Part shown: positions 34,943 through 42,971 of the stretch, one piece after another
Layout: every line of letters starts with the position of its first letter
How positions within the stretch are numbered: the stretch's first letter is position 1
DNA from: JAOABP01 sp964590395
Lineage (GTDB): Bacteria > Hydrothermota > Tepidihabitantia > Tepidihabitantales > Tepidihabitantaceae
Direction of reading: 5' to 3'
Assembly (NCBI GenBank): GCA_964590395.1
Contig: CAZPVT010000030.1
Location: forward strand, 278,942-342,941
DNA: 64,000 nucleotides
Program-made: the position numbers and the translations under genes
Notes under the pieces: model-generated
The model's input: only the letters and a program-made list of their open reading frames with translations
What the model was told of the DNA's origin: nothing
Database searches by the model: none

Positions 34943-35779
34943 GTGATAATAGGACTGGTTGTCAATTGGAAAAAAGATCGGGCGCTAAAGTTCATCCCTG
35001 AACTCGTGCAGTTTATAAAAAAACAAGGACATAAACCAATAATGATTGATCCCCCAGCAAACATACAACGTCGTCAACAAAGCATAAATAGAGTAATAAG
35101 AGAATCGGACTTAATTGTAGCACTAGGCGGTGATGGCACACTCCTGCGCGCGGCGCGACTGGTCGGTGAAGCGGAAAAACCAATAATGGGAATCAATTTG
35201 GGCAGTTTGGGGTTTCTCACCGAATTCTCTGTCACCGAAGCCAAAAAGAGTTTGCTCGACTTCATAAACGGTAACTACTGCCAGGAACAAAGAATGGTTT
35301 TACAGTTAACACTAAGGGAAAAACAGGGATTTGCCTTTAATGATTGTGCTATCAATATGGGATCCGCTGGTCGGATGATAGGGATATCAGTATATTACGG
35401 TGGAAACTTTGTCAACAAATTTGTTGGTGATGGCATCGTTGTAGCAACACCTACCGGCTCAACTGCTTATTCGCTTGCCGCTGGAGGACCGGTAGTCTAC
35501 CCAACGATGTCCGCTTTCATCCTCACCCCATTATGTCCTCACACCTTAGCCGCCCGCCCGATAATTTTACCAGCTGAACATTGTATCCAACTCCAACTAG
35601 CTGGCAAATCCCAAAAAGCAATTGTAAGTTTAGATGGTCAGATTCGCTGGTTGATGGATCCCGAACAACAGGTAACTATCCGTCGTCCCCCTTTTTCGGT
35701 TCGATTGGTAATTCCCCGAGAAAAAAGTTACTTCGAAATTCTCCGAGAAAAATTAAAATGGGCAGGCAGTCAGCAGTAG
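34943..35779 (+). CDS. nadK: NAD kinase
   Basis: A 278-residue ATP-NAD kinase that makes NADP. The GTG start lies one base after the prmC stop. GGDGTLL at 62-68 is the phosphate-binding signature, NLGSLGFLTE is the second family motif, and TPTGSTAYSLAAGGPVV is the conserved NAD-binding stretch. The C-terminal tail is basic. It shares the prfA operon, consistent with constitutive expression. Confidence 0.95.
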   Translation: MIIGLVVNWKKDRALKFIPELVQFIKKQGHKPIMIDPPANIQRRQQSINRVIRESDLIVALGGDGTLLRAARLVGEAEKPIMGINLGSLGFLTEFSVTEAKKSLLDFINGNYCQEQRMVLQLTLREKQGFAFNDCAINMGSAGRMIGISVYYGGNFVNKFVGDGIVVATPTGSTAYSLAAGGPVVYPTMSAFILTPLCPHTLAARPIILPAEHCIQLQLAGKSQKAIVSLDGQIRWLMDPEQQVTIRRPPFSVRLVIPREKSYFEILREKLKWAGSQQ

Positions 35780-35790
35780 CGGAATAGTCA

Positions 35791-36414
35791 ATGTCAACCA
35801 CCAACAAGCACCAGGGTGTTGAAAATGTTCAAAAAATTTTAACCATCCCTAATATCCTAAGCATCTCACGCCTTTTCTTTTTACCTCTTGTCCTTTTCTT
35901 CCTTTTCCGTCATGAATCAATACCAGCGGTTATTATCATGTTAATCTCATGGTTGACCGATGGTTTGGACGGATTTCTGGCAAGAAAAATGAGGCAGGTA
36001 TCCAACGTCGGCAAGGTTCTTGATCATCTCGTAGATAAAATTTGGGTGGCTGCAATCTTGATTACACTCGTCAATATCAGTAACTTGCCGTTGCATCTCG
36101 CCTGGGCTGTCATTATCCGTGATCTATTGATATTAACCGGCAGTGCAGTAGTTATGAAGGAACGAGGAACCTTTGTATCTTCCGATGTCGTGGGCAAGAT
36201 AACCGGTTTCGTGTTTGCCTTGCTTATTTTATACTACACATTGAGTATTGATAATGGCAATAATTACTTTAGTCGGTTTATCCCCCAGCTGGCAGATCTC
36301 AAGAATTATGTTGATTATACTGTTCTTATTTTAATCATTGTCTCATTTTTGAATTATGTAGTAATCTTCCTTCGGCTAATGATCAAATTCCGGCTCCCTG
36401 GTGAACAGGAATAA
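35791..36414 (+). CDS. pgsA: CDP-diacylglycerol-glycerol-3-phosphate 3-phosphatidyltransferase-like
   Basis: A 207-residue CDP-alcohol phosphatidyltransferase with about five membrane helices. The signature DGLDGFLARKM..VSNVGKVLDHLVD (about 67-93) contains the full D-x2-DG-x2-AR-x8-G-x3-D-x3-D catalytic pattern. PgsA makes phosphatidylglycerol phosphate. Another CDP-alcohol transferase role is possible, but ILTIPNILSISRLFFLP is typical of PgsA. It lies 11 bp after nadK and ends the operon, facing the minus-strand aminotransferase. Confidence 0.88.
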   Translation: MSTTNKHQGVENVQKILTIPNILSISRLFFLPLVLFFLFRHESIPAVIIMLISWLTDGLDGFLARKMRQVSNVGKVLDHLVDKIWVAAILITLVNISNLPLHLAWAVIIRDLLILTGSAVVMKERGTFVSSDVVGKITGFVFALLILYYTLSIDNGNNYFSRFIPQLADLKNYVDYTVLILIIVSFLNYVVIFLRLMIKFRLPGEQE

Positions 36415-36433
36415 TGTGAAGGTCAATCAAGTA

Positions 36434-37528
36434 TCAACCAGCAGCTGCATACTTTTTATACGCCACGATAAAAAGTTTTAGCAGCTTTTGCATCTCTGTC
36501 TTGGTAACTGGTGCCATATGTCCGATCCGGACGATTTTACCGCGCAGTTCTCCCTGACCATTCGAAAACAATACTTTGTGCTTTTCCTTGCAGTATGCCA
36601 CAATTTTTGTCCCATCAACGCCATCGGGCATCTTTATCACAGTTAGGGCACTGGACGGACGCTGAGGAAAAATATTTAGATCCGCCCGGGCAATCTCTTC
36701 ACGAACAAAGCGGGCAAGTCCTGCCTTTTCCTGCCAGACCTTCTTTATACCACGAAGGTTTATTTTTTTTAATGCTACAGCTAACGCATAGTAAAGCGAA
36801 ATTGCTGGTGTCCAAGGCGTCTGCCCTTTTTCTGCAAATTTCTTATACTGACGGAGGTCGAAATAAAACCGGCTGTTTCGACATCTCTCAACCTGCTCCC
36901 AAGCCTTTCCGCTTAGTGCAATAAAAGCCAGTCCCGGCGGAATTGCCAATCCCTTCTGCGAACCACCGAGAACAACATCAATATGCCAAGCGTCCATCTG
37001 TAATTCATCAATCCCCAAACCAGCAATTGCATCAACAACTAAAATCCGGTTAAGACGATAACAGATCTCCCCGAATGCCTTGATGTCATTCACCGTCCCG
37101 GTAGAAGTCTCGGTCAACGTAGTAAAGACACAACGCGCGGCATCGTTGCTCTTTAACTTTCGTTCCAGTTCCTCTGGCGGTATCACTTCACCATAAGGAC
37201 GAACAAGTTCGTCGACATAAGCGCCAAAGCGAATATTCAGTTCCCGCCAGCGCTCGCCGAATTTACCCGCATGGGCGACAATCACACGTTCACCGGGATT
37301 AACCAAGTTAGCCACCGCTGCTTCCATTGCGCCGGTACCGGAAGAAGTAAGAATGTATATCGGCTGGCTGGTGAGAAAAACCTTCTGAAGGCCTTTGACC
37401 ACCACCTGCTGCAATTTACCGAAGGACTCCTCCCGATGGTAGATAAGGTCATTGGCAATTACCTTAAGATACTCCTTAGGTACAGCAACGGGCCCGGGTG
37501 TCCAAAGTTTATATTTTGGCTTCATCAT
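36434..37528 (-). CDS. Class V aminotransferase (serine-pyruvate/alanine-glyoxylate type)
   Basis: A 364-residue PLP enzyme. The ATG at 37528 follows AAAGGAGA; a longer in-frame ATG at 37558 is less likely. The N-terminal WTPGPVAVP is typical of the small-subunit hydrogenase/AGAT group. SGTGAMEAAVANL binds the cofactor phosphate, and GGSQKGLAIPPGLAF holds the Schiff-base lysine (about K190). Likely roles are transamination between serine or alanine and glyoxylate or hydroxypyruvate. It overlaps thiC by 20 bp, so the two are probably translationally coupled. Confidence 0.9.
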   Translation of the reverse strand: MMKPKYKLWTPGPVAVPKEYLKVIANDLIYHREESFGKLQQVVVKGLQKVFLTSQPIYILTSSGTGAMEAAVANLVNPGERVIVAHAGKFGERWRELNIRFGAYVDELVRPYGEVIPPEELERKLKSNDAARCVFTTLTETSTGTVNDIKAFGEICYRLNRILVVDAIAGLGIDELQMDAWHIDVVLGGSQKGLAIPPGLAFIALSGKAWEQVERCRNSRFYFDLRQYKKFAEKGQTPWTPAISLYYALAVALKKINLRGIKKVWQEKAGLARFVREEIARADLNIFPQRPSSALTVIKMPDGVDGTKIVAYCKEKHKVLFSNGQGELRGKIVRIGHMAPVTKTEMQKLLKLFIVAYKKYAAAG

Positions 37529-38789
37529 ACAGATTCTCCTTTGTTTTTTTAATTGCACAAAACTCCCCGCACATTGTACATACCCCCTCAGTACGAGAGC
37601 GCTGAATAGAAAAAATTTCCTTAGCCCGTTCGGGATCGATACTTGCCTGGATCATTTTGTCCCATTGCAAATTAGCGCGATACCGGGCAACCCGGTCATC
37701 CCACTCAATTGCTCGAGAGTGACGACGGGCGACATCAGCCGCATGCGCGGCGATCCGGGCCGCAATTATACCTTCGCGGACATCTTCAATATCAGGTAAA
37801 CCGAGATGCTCCGATGGGGTTACATAACAGAGAAAATCTGCACCATACCAAGCAGCTATGGCACCACCGATGGCAGAATTGATATGATCATATCCGCAAG
37901 CGATATCCGTAACCAATGGACCAAGTACATAAAATGGTGCACCATCACAAACTGTCTTTTCCAATCGGATATTGGCTTCGATCTGATCCAACGGTAGATG
38001 GCCCGGACCCTCAACTATCACCTGCACACCTTCAGCTCTTGCTCGCTGAACAAGTTCGCTAATAGTAAGCAGCTCTCTAACCTGTGCTTCATCGGTAGCA
38101 TCAGCCAGGGCGCCGGGACGTAAACCATCACCCAAGGAAAGGGTGACGCGATAATCTTTCGCTAATGCAAGTAATTCGTCGTAATACTCATAAAGCGGAT
38201 TTTCCTTTTGGTTATAACGCATCCATTCAATCATCATCACTCCACCCCGACTGACAACTCCACACAATCGGCGTCGGGAGCGCAGTGTCTCGATATTACT
38301 TTTTGTAATTCCGCAGTGAACGGTGATAAAATCAACACCATCTTCAAGGTGCTTTTCAATTGTCCGAAAAATATCCTTCGCACTGGTTTCTCTAAACGAC
38401 CGCTGCCTTTTTCTTGGCTCCAACGCCACTTGGTATATCGGCACTGTTCCAACCGGAATAGTCGCATGCTCAATTATCGCGGTACGCACCTCATCTACAT
38501 CTCCACCTACAGAAAGGTCCATCACGGTATCTGCACCGGCAGAAATTACAACTCTGAGTTTCTCCAGTTCGATACTTAAATCCGCACGATCTGGTGATGT
38601 TCCGATATTGGCATTAACCTTTACTCGCGTCTTCTCCCCGACTGCCAACGGTTTTATCCAACGTCGGCGGTTCTTCAATAAAACCACCCTACCTGTTCGA
38701 ATTAACCGTTTTAATTCTGCCAGTTTTAGGCCTTCCTGCTCGGCGATTTGATTTATAATTTTATCACTCAATTTGATTTTATCACTCAA
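37509..38789 (-). CDS. thiC: Phosphomethylpyrimidine synthase, short form
   Basis: A radical-SAM enzyme of 426 residues that rearranges aminoimidazole ribotide into the thiamine pyrimidine phosphate. The C-terminal cluster motif is CTMCGEFC (CX2CX3C), one residue shorter than the CX2CX4C of long ThiC. The short length fits the group lacking the N-terminal extension. TTG at 38789 is chosen because GGAGG lies nine bases upstream inside ricT. A second TTG at 38771 lies in a duplicated 18 bp unit. There is no room for a TPP riboswitch, since the gene overlaps ricT. Confidence 0.93.
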   Translation of the reverse strand: MSDKIKLSDKIINQIAEQEGLKLAELKRLIRTGRVVLLKNRRRWIKPLAVGEKTRVKVNANIGTSPDRADLSIELEKLRVVISAGADTVMDLSVGGDVDEVRTAIIEHATIPVGTVPIYQVALEPRKRQRSFRETSAKDIFRTIEKHLEDGVDFITVHCGITKSNIETLRSRRRLCGVVSRGGVMMIEWMRYNQKENPLYEYYDELLALAKDYRVTLSLGDGLRPGALADATDEAQVRELLTISELVQRARAEGVQVIVEGPGHLPLDQIEANIRLEKTVCDGAPFYVLGPLVTDIACGYDHINSAIGGAIAAWYGADFLCYVTPSEHLGLPDIEDVREGIIAARIAAHAADVARRHSRAIEWDDRVARYRANLQWDKMIQASIDPERAKEIFSIQRSRTEGVCTMCGEFCAIKKTKENLYDEAKI

Positions 38790-38793
38790 TTTG
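38763..38793 (-). repeat. 18 bp tandem duplication over the thiC start and ricT stop
   Basis: The unit AAATTGAGTGATAAAATC (minus strand) occurs twice in a row, the second copy differing in its last base. Each unit holds a TTG in the thiC frame and a TGA in the ricT frame, so it encodes LSDKI twice at the thiC N-terminus. Confidence 0.8.
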
Positions 38794-39618
38794 TAATTCC
38801 TCCAAAGAAATAGCTTGCTCAACACCGTTATCAAACCTCAACCGCACGCGTCGTGTCAATACATTAACCTCTGTAACACGCGCAGCCCCGTCTTTGGTCT
38901 TTACCGTGTCGCCAATATGTGGAAAACTGGTAATCATCTGTTGATACACATCATCCTCGTAACTTAAACAACAAAGCAGTTTTCCACACAGACCAGAGAT
39001 TTTGCTCGGTTCCACAAACAGGTTCTGCAACCGTGCCATCCGCAGTGTTATCGGTTTCAATTCCTTTAAAAACTGCTTACAGCACGTTTCCCGCCCGCAA
39101 ACCCCCAGTCCCCCTAACAACCGGGTATGGTCGCGAACCCCAATCTGCTTTATCGCCACACGCACATTTAGCGCCGAAGCGACTGCTCGATGTAACAATC
39201 GGAAATTAAGTTTCTCTTCCGCAATGAAGTAAAAACAGATCTTCTTTCGGTCTAACCGCCAGTGGGCACCAATTACCTGCATATTAAGATTATATTCCGC
39301 ACGCATTTGGCGAAATAACTCCAATGCCTGTTTGGTCTTGAGATCTAACTCGGCATGTGATTTAACATCATCTTCCGTGGCACGGCGGAGAATCTCGCCT
39401 TCAATTGCCTGCTCACGCATCGGTTCTAAAGCCACAACCCGGCCTAAATCTTCTCCATCGTCATCCTGGACGACTACTTTTTCACCAAGATTCAACTGCA
39501 AATCCATAGAAAGAGTGTACCAATTGGTCTTAAACAAGTTGAACTCCACCAGGGCAACCAGTGGACGATTATCATTTAATAAAACTGGCCGTGGCTTTGA
39601 ATTATTATACCGTTGCAT
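38782..39618 (-). CDS. ricT: PSP1-domain regulator RicT/YaaT
   Basis: A 278-residue protein of the RicT family. Cysteine-rich segments GVCGRETCCKQF (about 190) and SGLCGKLLCCLSYE (about 229) carry the residues that bind a [4Fe-4S] cluster in the Bacillus Ric complex, which helps RNase Y act on mRNA and affects phosphorelay and biofilm genes. RicA and RicF are not in the window. It overlaps thiC by 8 bp. Alignment of the N-terminal VALVEFN..KTNWYTL with known family starts supports the upstream ATG at 39618. Confidence 0.9.
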   Translation of the reverse strand: MQRYNNSKPRPVLLNDNRPLVALVEFNLFKTNWYTLSMDLQLNLGEKVVVQDDDGEDLGRVVALEPMREQAIEGEILRRATEDDVKSHAELDLKTKQALELFRQMRAEYNLNMQVIGAHWRLDRKKICFYFIAEEKLNFRLLHRAVASALNVRVAIKQIGVRDHTRLLGGLGVCGRETCCKQFLKELKPITLRMARLQNLFVEPSKISGLCGKLLCCLSYEDDVYQQMITSFPHIGDTVKTKDGAARVTEVNVLTRRVRLRFDNGVEQAISLEELQIE

Positions 39619-39631
39619 CCTTACTCATCGT

Positions 39632-40906
39632 TTAACGATACTGATTTTGTTCCTCAGGAGTGAGGAAATTTTCCAACCCAGTCTGCGGTTCATCCGAACT
39701 GTTGCTCCACGCCAGTCGGTAGTTTCCGTCGCCGCGCAGGTCAATAAAAATAAAGGTCAGACCTTGCTGATAATAAAACCAATACTCACGGGGTTTAATA
39801 TCCATCTCCATCGTCTTGCGTTCAATCGCATCGGGTTCACCGTACTTCACATAAATTCGTCCCCGGTCAGTTTGCACACCCGGTGTCCGCACGGTACGAA
39901 ACCTCATATCCGCGGTCTCCATTCGACGCACGAACTCGGTTAAATTATGCTTTGACCAGAACCAAGCCAAATACGCCTCCTTACCAGAATCAGACAGCGC
40001 ATTGTAGTAGGCAAACTCTTTAGGCGTCGTAACATACTGCAGTTCACGATAGTAGCGCTGCTCTCGAGGATTGGGTTTAAACTGATAAGGTGTTGTTACC
40101 AGTTCAGAAGGGTACTCAGCAATAACCTTCAGTGCCTTTTCCATTTGGGTCGTCTGCCCAGTCGTGGGATCAATTGCCTCAACCGCAAGGTAATAATTTC
40201 CTGGTCTTAGGGTATCAAGCAACAGTTCAACCGCCATGGTGCTTTTACTCTTAACCTTAACACGCTTGACAACTGGCGAACTAAAAATGGTATCATGCTT
40301 ATCAGCACCCCAAAGATAATAACGTAACTCATAACTACTGGAATCAGCAACCAGACCATACACTTCAAAGTAGGCATAAAGTTTGCGGTCTTTACCGGAA
40401 ATAAAACGGCGTCCCGGATTGGGGATAACCCCAAAGCCACCAGTAGTGGTATCGGTTACTAAAGCAGCACCCAGCTGTAACGAACTCAACATCAATTGCT
40501 GACCAAAATTGGGAACCGTAATAGTATCGACAATCGAACCGGTATGCATTGAATCTACGATATCGGTTTTAATTTCATATTGACCTGAGGGAGCAATAAC
40601 GCTGAACTGGTCAACAAAAGCCCGCCTAGCAACCAGCGCCTCCTGGAAATTCTTTATCCTTGCTTGTTTGAAGACGGTTCCTGATTCAACAAACTGATTA
40701 TCCAATCCCCGCATTTGAAACTGGACTTGAAACCGTGCTACCAGATAATTCTCCGTAGGCTGGAATGTCAACTGGTCGAAATTCACCCCGTAATAGAACT
40801 CCATCCGTGACGAATCACCTTGGTGGTGAAACACTGCCCAATCGAGGTCAAACTGTAATTGTCCAGTTGTTTGGACAAACAATAGAATTAAGGTAACAAA
40901 TTCCAT
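39632..40906 (-). CDS. GWxTD-domain protein, copy 2
   Basis: A 424-residue exported protein with a hydrophobic N-terminus (LILLFVQTTGQLQ) and a beta-rich middle part. The C-terminal region has ALSDSGKEAYLAWFW, TDRGRIYVKYGEPDAIE and REYWFYYQQGLTFIFID, the features of the GWxTD family common in WOR-3, Gemmatimonadota and Bacteroidota-like genomes. Function unknown; often found with envelope genes. It follows a homologous gene by 2 bp. No lipobox seen, so it is probably periplasmic. Confidence 0.85.
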   Translation of the reverse strand: MEFVTLILLFVQTTGQLQFDLDWAVFHHQGDSSRMEFYYGVNFDQLTFQPTENYLVARFQVQFQMRGLDNQFVESGTVFKQARIKNFQEALVARRAFVDQFSVIAPSGQYEIKTDIVDSMHTGSIVDTITVPNFGQQLMLSSLQLGAALVTDTTTGGFGVIPNPGRRFISGKDRKLYAYFEVYGLVADSSSYELRYYLWGADKHDTIFSSPVVKRVKVKSKSTMAVELLLDTLRPGNYYLAVEAIDPTTGQTTQMEKALKVIAEYPSELVTTPYQFKPNPREQRYYRELQYVTTPKEFAYYNALSDSGKEAYLAWFWSKHNLTEFVRRMETADMRFRTVRTPGVQTDRGRIYVKYGEPDAIERKTMEMDIKPREYWFYYQQGLTFIFIDLRGDGNYRLAWSNSSDEPQTGLENFLTPEEQNQYR

Positions 40907-40908
40907 TT

Positions 40909-42084
40909 CTACTGTTTAAGAATATACTCTCCTAATCCGTATCGATCAATAAAAACAAAAGTAAGATTGCTTTGATAATAGTACCAAAACTCCTCTGCTG
41001 GTCGGTCGATTTCAAACGGCCGTGATTCAATCTGATCCGGTGATCCGTATAGCACATAAATCCTTGCTCGGTCACTTTTATAACCCCGGTCGCCCTTGCC
41101 AAACTTCTTTTCGCAATAGTCAATACGGGCAAAATACTCGTTTTCCAACTCATTCAACTCTGTAGAGCGGTTCGGGTCTTTTTCCTGCCAAAACTCAATC
41201 CAACTTTGCTCGCGCATTGACTTTGGTGTTCTTTTTAATTTTCCCATTTGCTCGGGGGTGGCGATATAAAGCAACTGATCAACCTTAAGCGCCCAGATAC
41301 TGTCGTCATAATAAAAAGGCAACGCCACTTGGAACTCGATTGTCCGCTGGCGATTTTGCGCTGCCAATTGTGCTTCAACAACATAGCCACCAGAGCTAAA
41401 CGTCATCATCCTATTAGTATCGACCACCGGAATGACCAATCGGGAAACAAAACCTTGGGATGAATTAATTATCGGCTGTTTATTTATCAAAACTGTTCGT
41501 TTCCCCTTCTTCACCACCCACAATATACTGTCAACATCGGCAACTACTTTACTACTCTCTCCGATGAGTTCCGCGATGATTTCAATCGTATCTTGCATTC
41601 CGTAGATGCGACTCAGATCGGGCAAGCCAGATTTTAATAACCGAAGTCTAAAGTCGTCTTTTTTCCCTTCAAGCCCGAACCGAACCATTGCCCATCTCTC
41701 GCTCTGAAGATCGTAAACTTTTACCATTGCCTCAAAAGCACTGGTAGGTATCGAAAACCTGATTAACTCGTTAGTGCACGAGTCGCGGCTGAACGTTAGC
41801 AAATATTCCCGAACAGTAAGCCGACGATCCCATACCTCGGTTGCAACGATGTTACGACGACGATCAAAAACCTCTACTGCTAAACGATAGCGGGCGATGA
41901 AATGGTTGTCATTCTTAACAAAGGCAAGTGAAGTAAATGGCACCTCATAGAAAAATTCCAGTGTCTTAAATTGCCCAGCATCAGGATAGACAAAATAGTC
42001 AAAATTAATTTTCAGTGAACCAGAAAAAGTCGGAGTTCCAATGCCAAAAATTACTGGCAGTAGTGATATAATGATACCTATCAT
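40909..42084 (-). CDS. GWxTD-domain protein, copy 1
   Basis: A 391-residue protein with an N-terminal signal-like segment (IIISLLPVIFGIGTPTFS) and the same C-terminal pattern as its neighbour: SMREQSWIEFWQEKDPN, SDRARIYVLYGSPDQIE and EEFWYYYQSNLTFVFID. The two are tandem paralogues of similar size but low identity, so duplication is old. Function unknown. A promoter (TTGACA, 16 bp, TAGAAT) lies just upstream, giving a leader of about three bases. Confidence 0.85.
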   Translation of the reverse strand: MIGIIISLLPVIFGIGTPTFSGSLKINFDYFVYPDAGQFKTLEFFYEVPFTSLAFVKNDNHFIARYRLAVEVFDRRRNIVATEVWDRRLTVREYLLTFSRDSCTNELIRFSIPTSAFEAMVKVYDLQSERWAMVRFGLEGKKDDFRLRLLKSGLPDLSRIYGMQDTIEIIAELIGESSKVVADVDSILWVVKKGKRTVLINKQPIINSSQGFVSRLVIPVVDTNRMMTFSSGGYVVEAQLAAQNRQRTIEFQVALPFYYDDSIWALKVDQLLYIATPEQMGKLKRTPKSMREQSWIEFWQEKDPNRSTELNELENEYFARIDYCEKKFGKGDRGYKSDRARIYVLYGSPDQIESRPFEIDRPAEEFWYYYQSNLTFVFIDRYGLGEYILKQ

Positions 42085-42094
42085 TAACTCAAAT

Positions 42095-42122
42095 ATTCTA
42101 AAAGACCCATTTTAAATGTCAA
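42095..42122 (-). promoter_or_regulatory. Promoter of the GWxTD gene pair
   Basis: TTGACA (42122-42117), a 16 bp spacer and TAGAAT (42100-42095), ten bases before the ATG at 42084. The leader would be about three bases. Confidence 0.5.
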
Positions 42123-42134
42123 CTATTTTGGCGT

Positions 42135-42800
42135 CTAACGGCGGAATGAACGCAAAAGTTGCCGTGCCCGCTCCAATTGTTCATCATAACCGCGGCCACT
42201 CAGTGCCTCTTCGGCATCCGCTTCTGCGTCCCGGTCAGAACCTGCTAACTTGTGCGTGATTGCCTCAAGCCCACGCCGGTCCCCAATTCTGCGCAGGGCA
42301 AATATTGCCGCCCGACGAACTAAGCGGTCAGGATCATCAAGCCGCCGGATCAGTACATCAACCGCCTGATGTGCCCGAATCCTTCCCAAACCCTGACACG
42401 CAGTCAGTCGGACAGCTGGCAAAGGTGAACTCAAAAGTTCGATCAACACCGGGATTGCTGGCGGACCAAAATCGGCCAGCGCCTTAGTCATTGCCATCGC
42501 TACATCGGATAGCGACTCCCTCTTTGCCGTCCGCCCCAGTGGCTCAATCGCGCTTTTGTCACCAATGTTTCCCAGTGCCAGCGCTGCATTGAATCGAACC
42601 ACGGGAACCGAATCAGTCAACAGTTTAATCAGTAATGCGACCGAATTTTTATCTTTCAACTCCCCCAATCGCTTGCAGGCTGTGGCGCGGACATCCGGCT
42701 CGAACGAACCTAATGCTCGGCGTAACCGCGCTGTCTCTGAATCGCAGATGACAACTAATAATGCAATAATTATCAGCAGGCTATATTTGCCCTTAACCAC
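42135..42800 (-). CDS. HEAT-repeat protein with N-terminal membrane or signal segment
   Basis: A 221-residue protein with a hydrophobic start (YSLLIIIALLVVICDSE; the Cys is not in a standard lipobox) and five or six HEAT/PBS-lyase-type repeats such as DVRATACKRLGELKD, VVRFNAALALGNIGD, AVRLTACQGLGRIRA and LVRRAAIFALRRIGD. Such repeats make a protein-binding superhelix. The partner is unknown. GTG at 42800 is chosen because a -10 box ends six bases upstream; a TTG at 42806 is also in frame. Confidence 0.82.
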   Translation of the reverse strand: MVKGKYSLLIIIALLVVICDSETARLRRALGSFEPDVRATACKRLGELKDKNSVALLIKLLTDSVPVVRFNAALALGNIGDKSAIEPLGRTAKRESLSDVAMAMTKALADFGPPAIPVLIELLSSPLPAVRLTACQGLGRIRAHQAVDVLIRRLDDPDRLVRRAAIFALRRIGDRRGLEAITHKLAGSDRDAEADAEEALSGRGYDEQLERARQLLRSFRR

Positions 42801-42806
42801 GCACAA

Positions 42807-42834
42807 ATTTTAGTTTCGAATTTACTTGTGTCAA
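42807..42834 (-). promoter_or_regulatory. Leaderless-type promoter of the HEAT-repeat gene
   Basis: TTGACA (42834-42829), a 16 bp spacer and TAAAAT (42812-42807), followed by six bases and the GTG at 42800. Confidence 0.5.
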
Positions 42835-42937
42835 TTGTTAATAACCAAGCATAGCAAAATTATAAAAATTACCCAAACCTTAGTAATAACACCGCGGGTG
42901 AATGAAAGGTAGTAAATCAATTTGCTCGATTTCTATC

Positions 42938-42967
42938 TTGACCCCTATATTAAAATGAATATTATCC
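42938..42967 (+). promoter_or_regulatory. Possible promoter of glyS
   Basis: TTGACC (42938-42943) and TTATCC (42962-42967) with an 18 bp spacer. The -10 box ends four bases before the GTG start and no ribosome site is visible, again suggesting a leaderless message. Confidence 0.3.
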
Positions 42968-42971
42968 TTTC

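Noticed and set aside
38782..38834. TPP riboswitch in front of thiC
   Set aside because: thiC overlaps ricT, so no untranslated leader exists, and no thi-box sequence was found.
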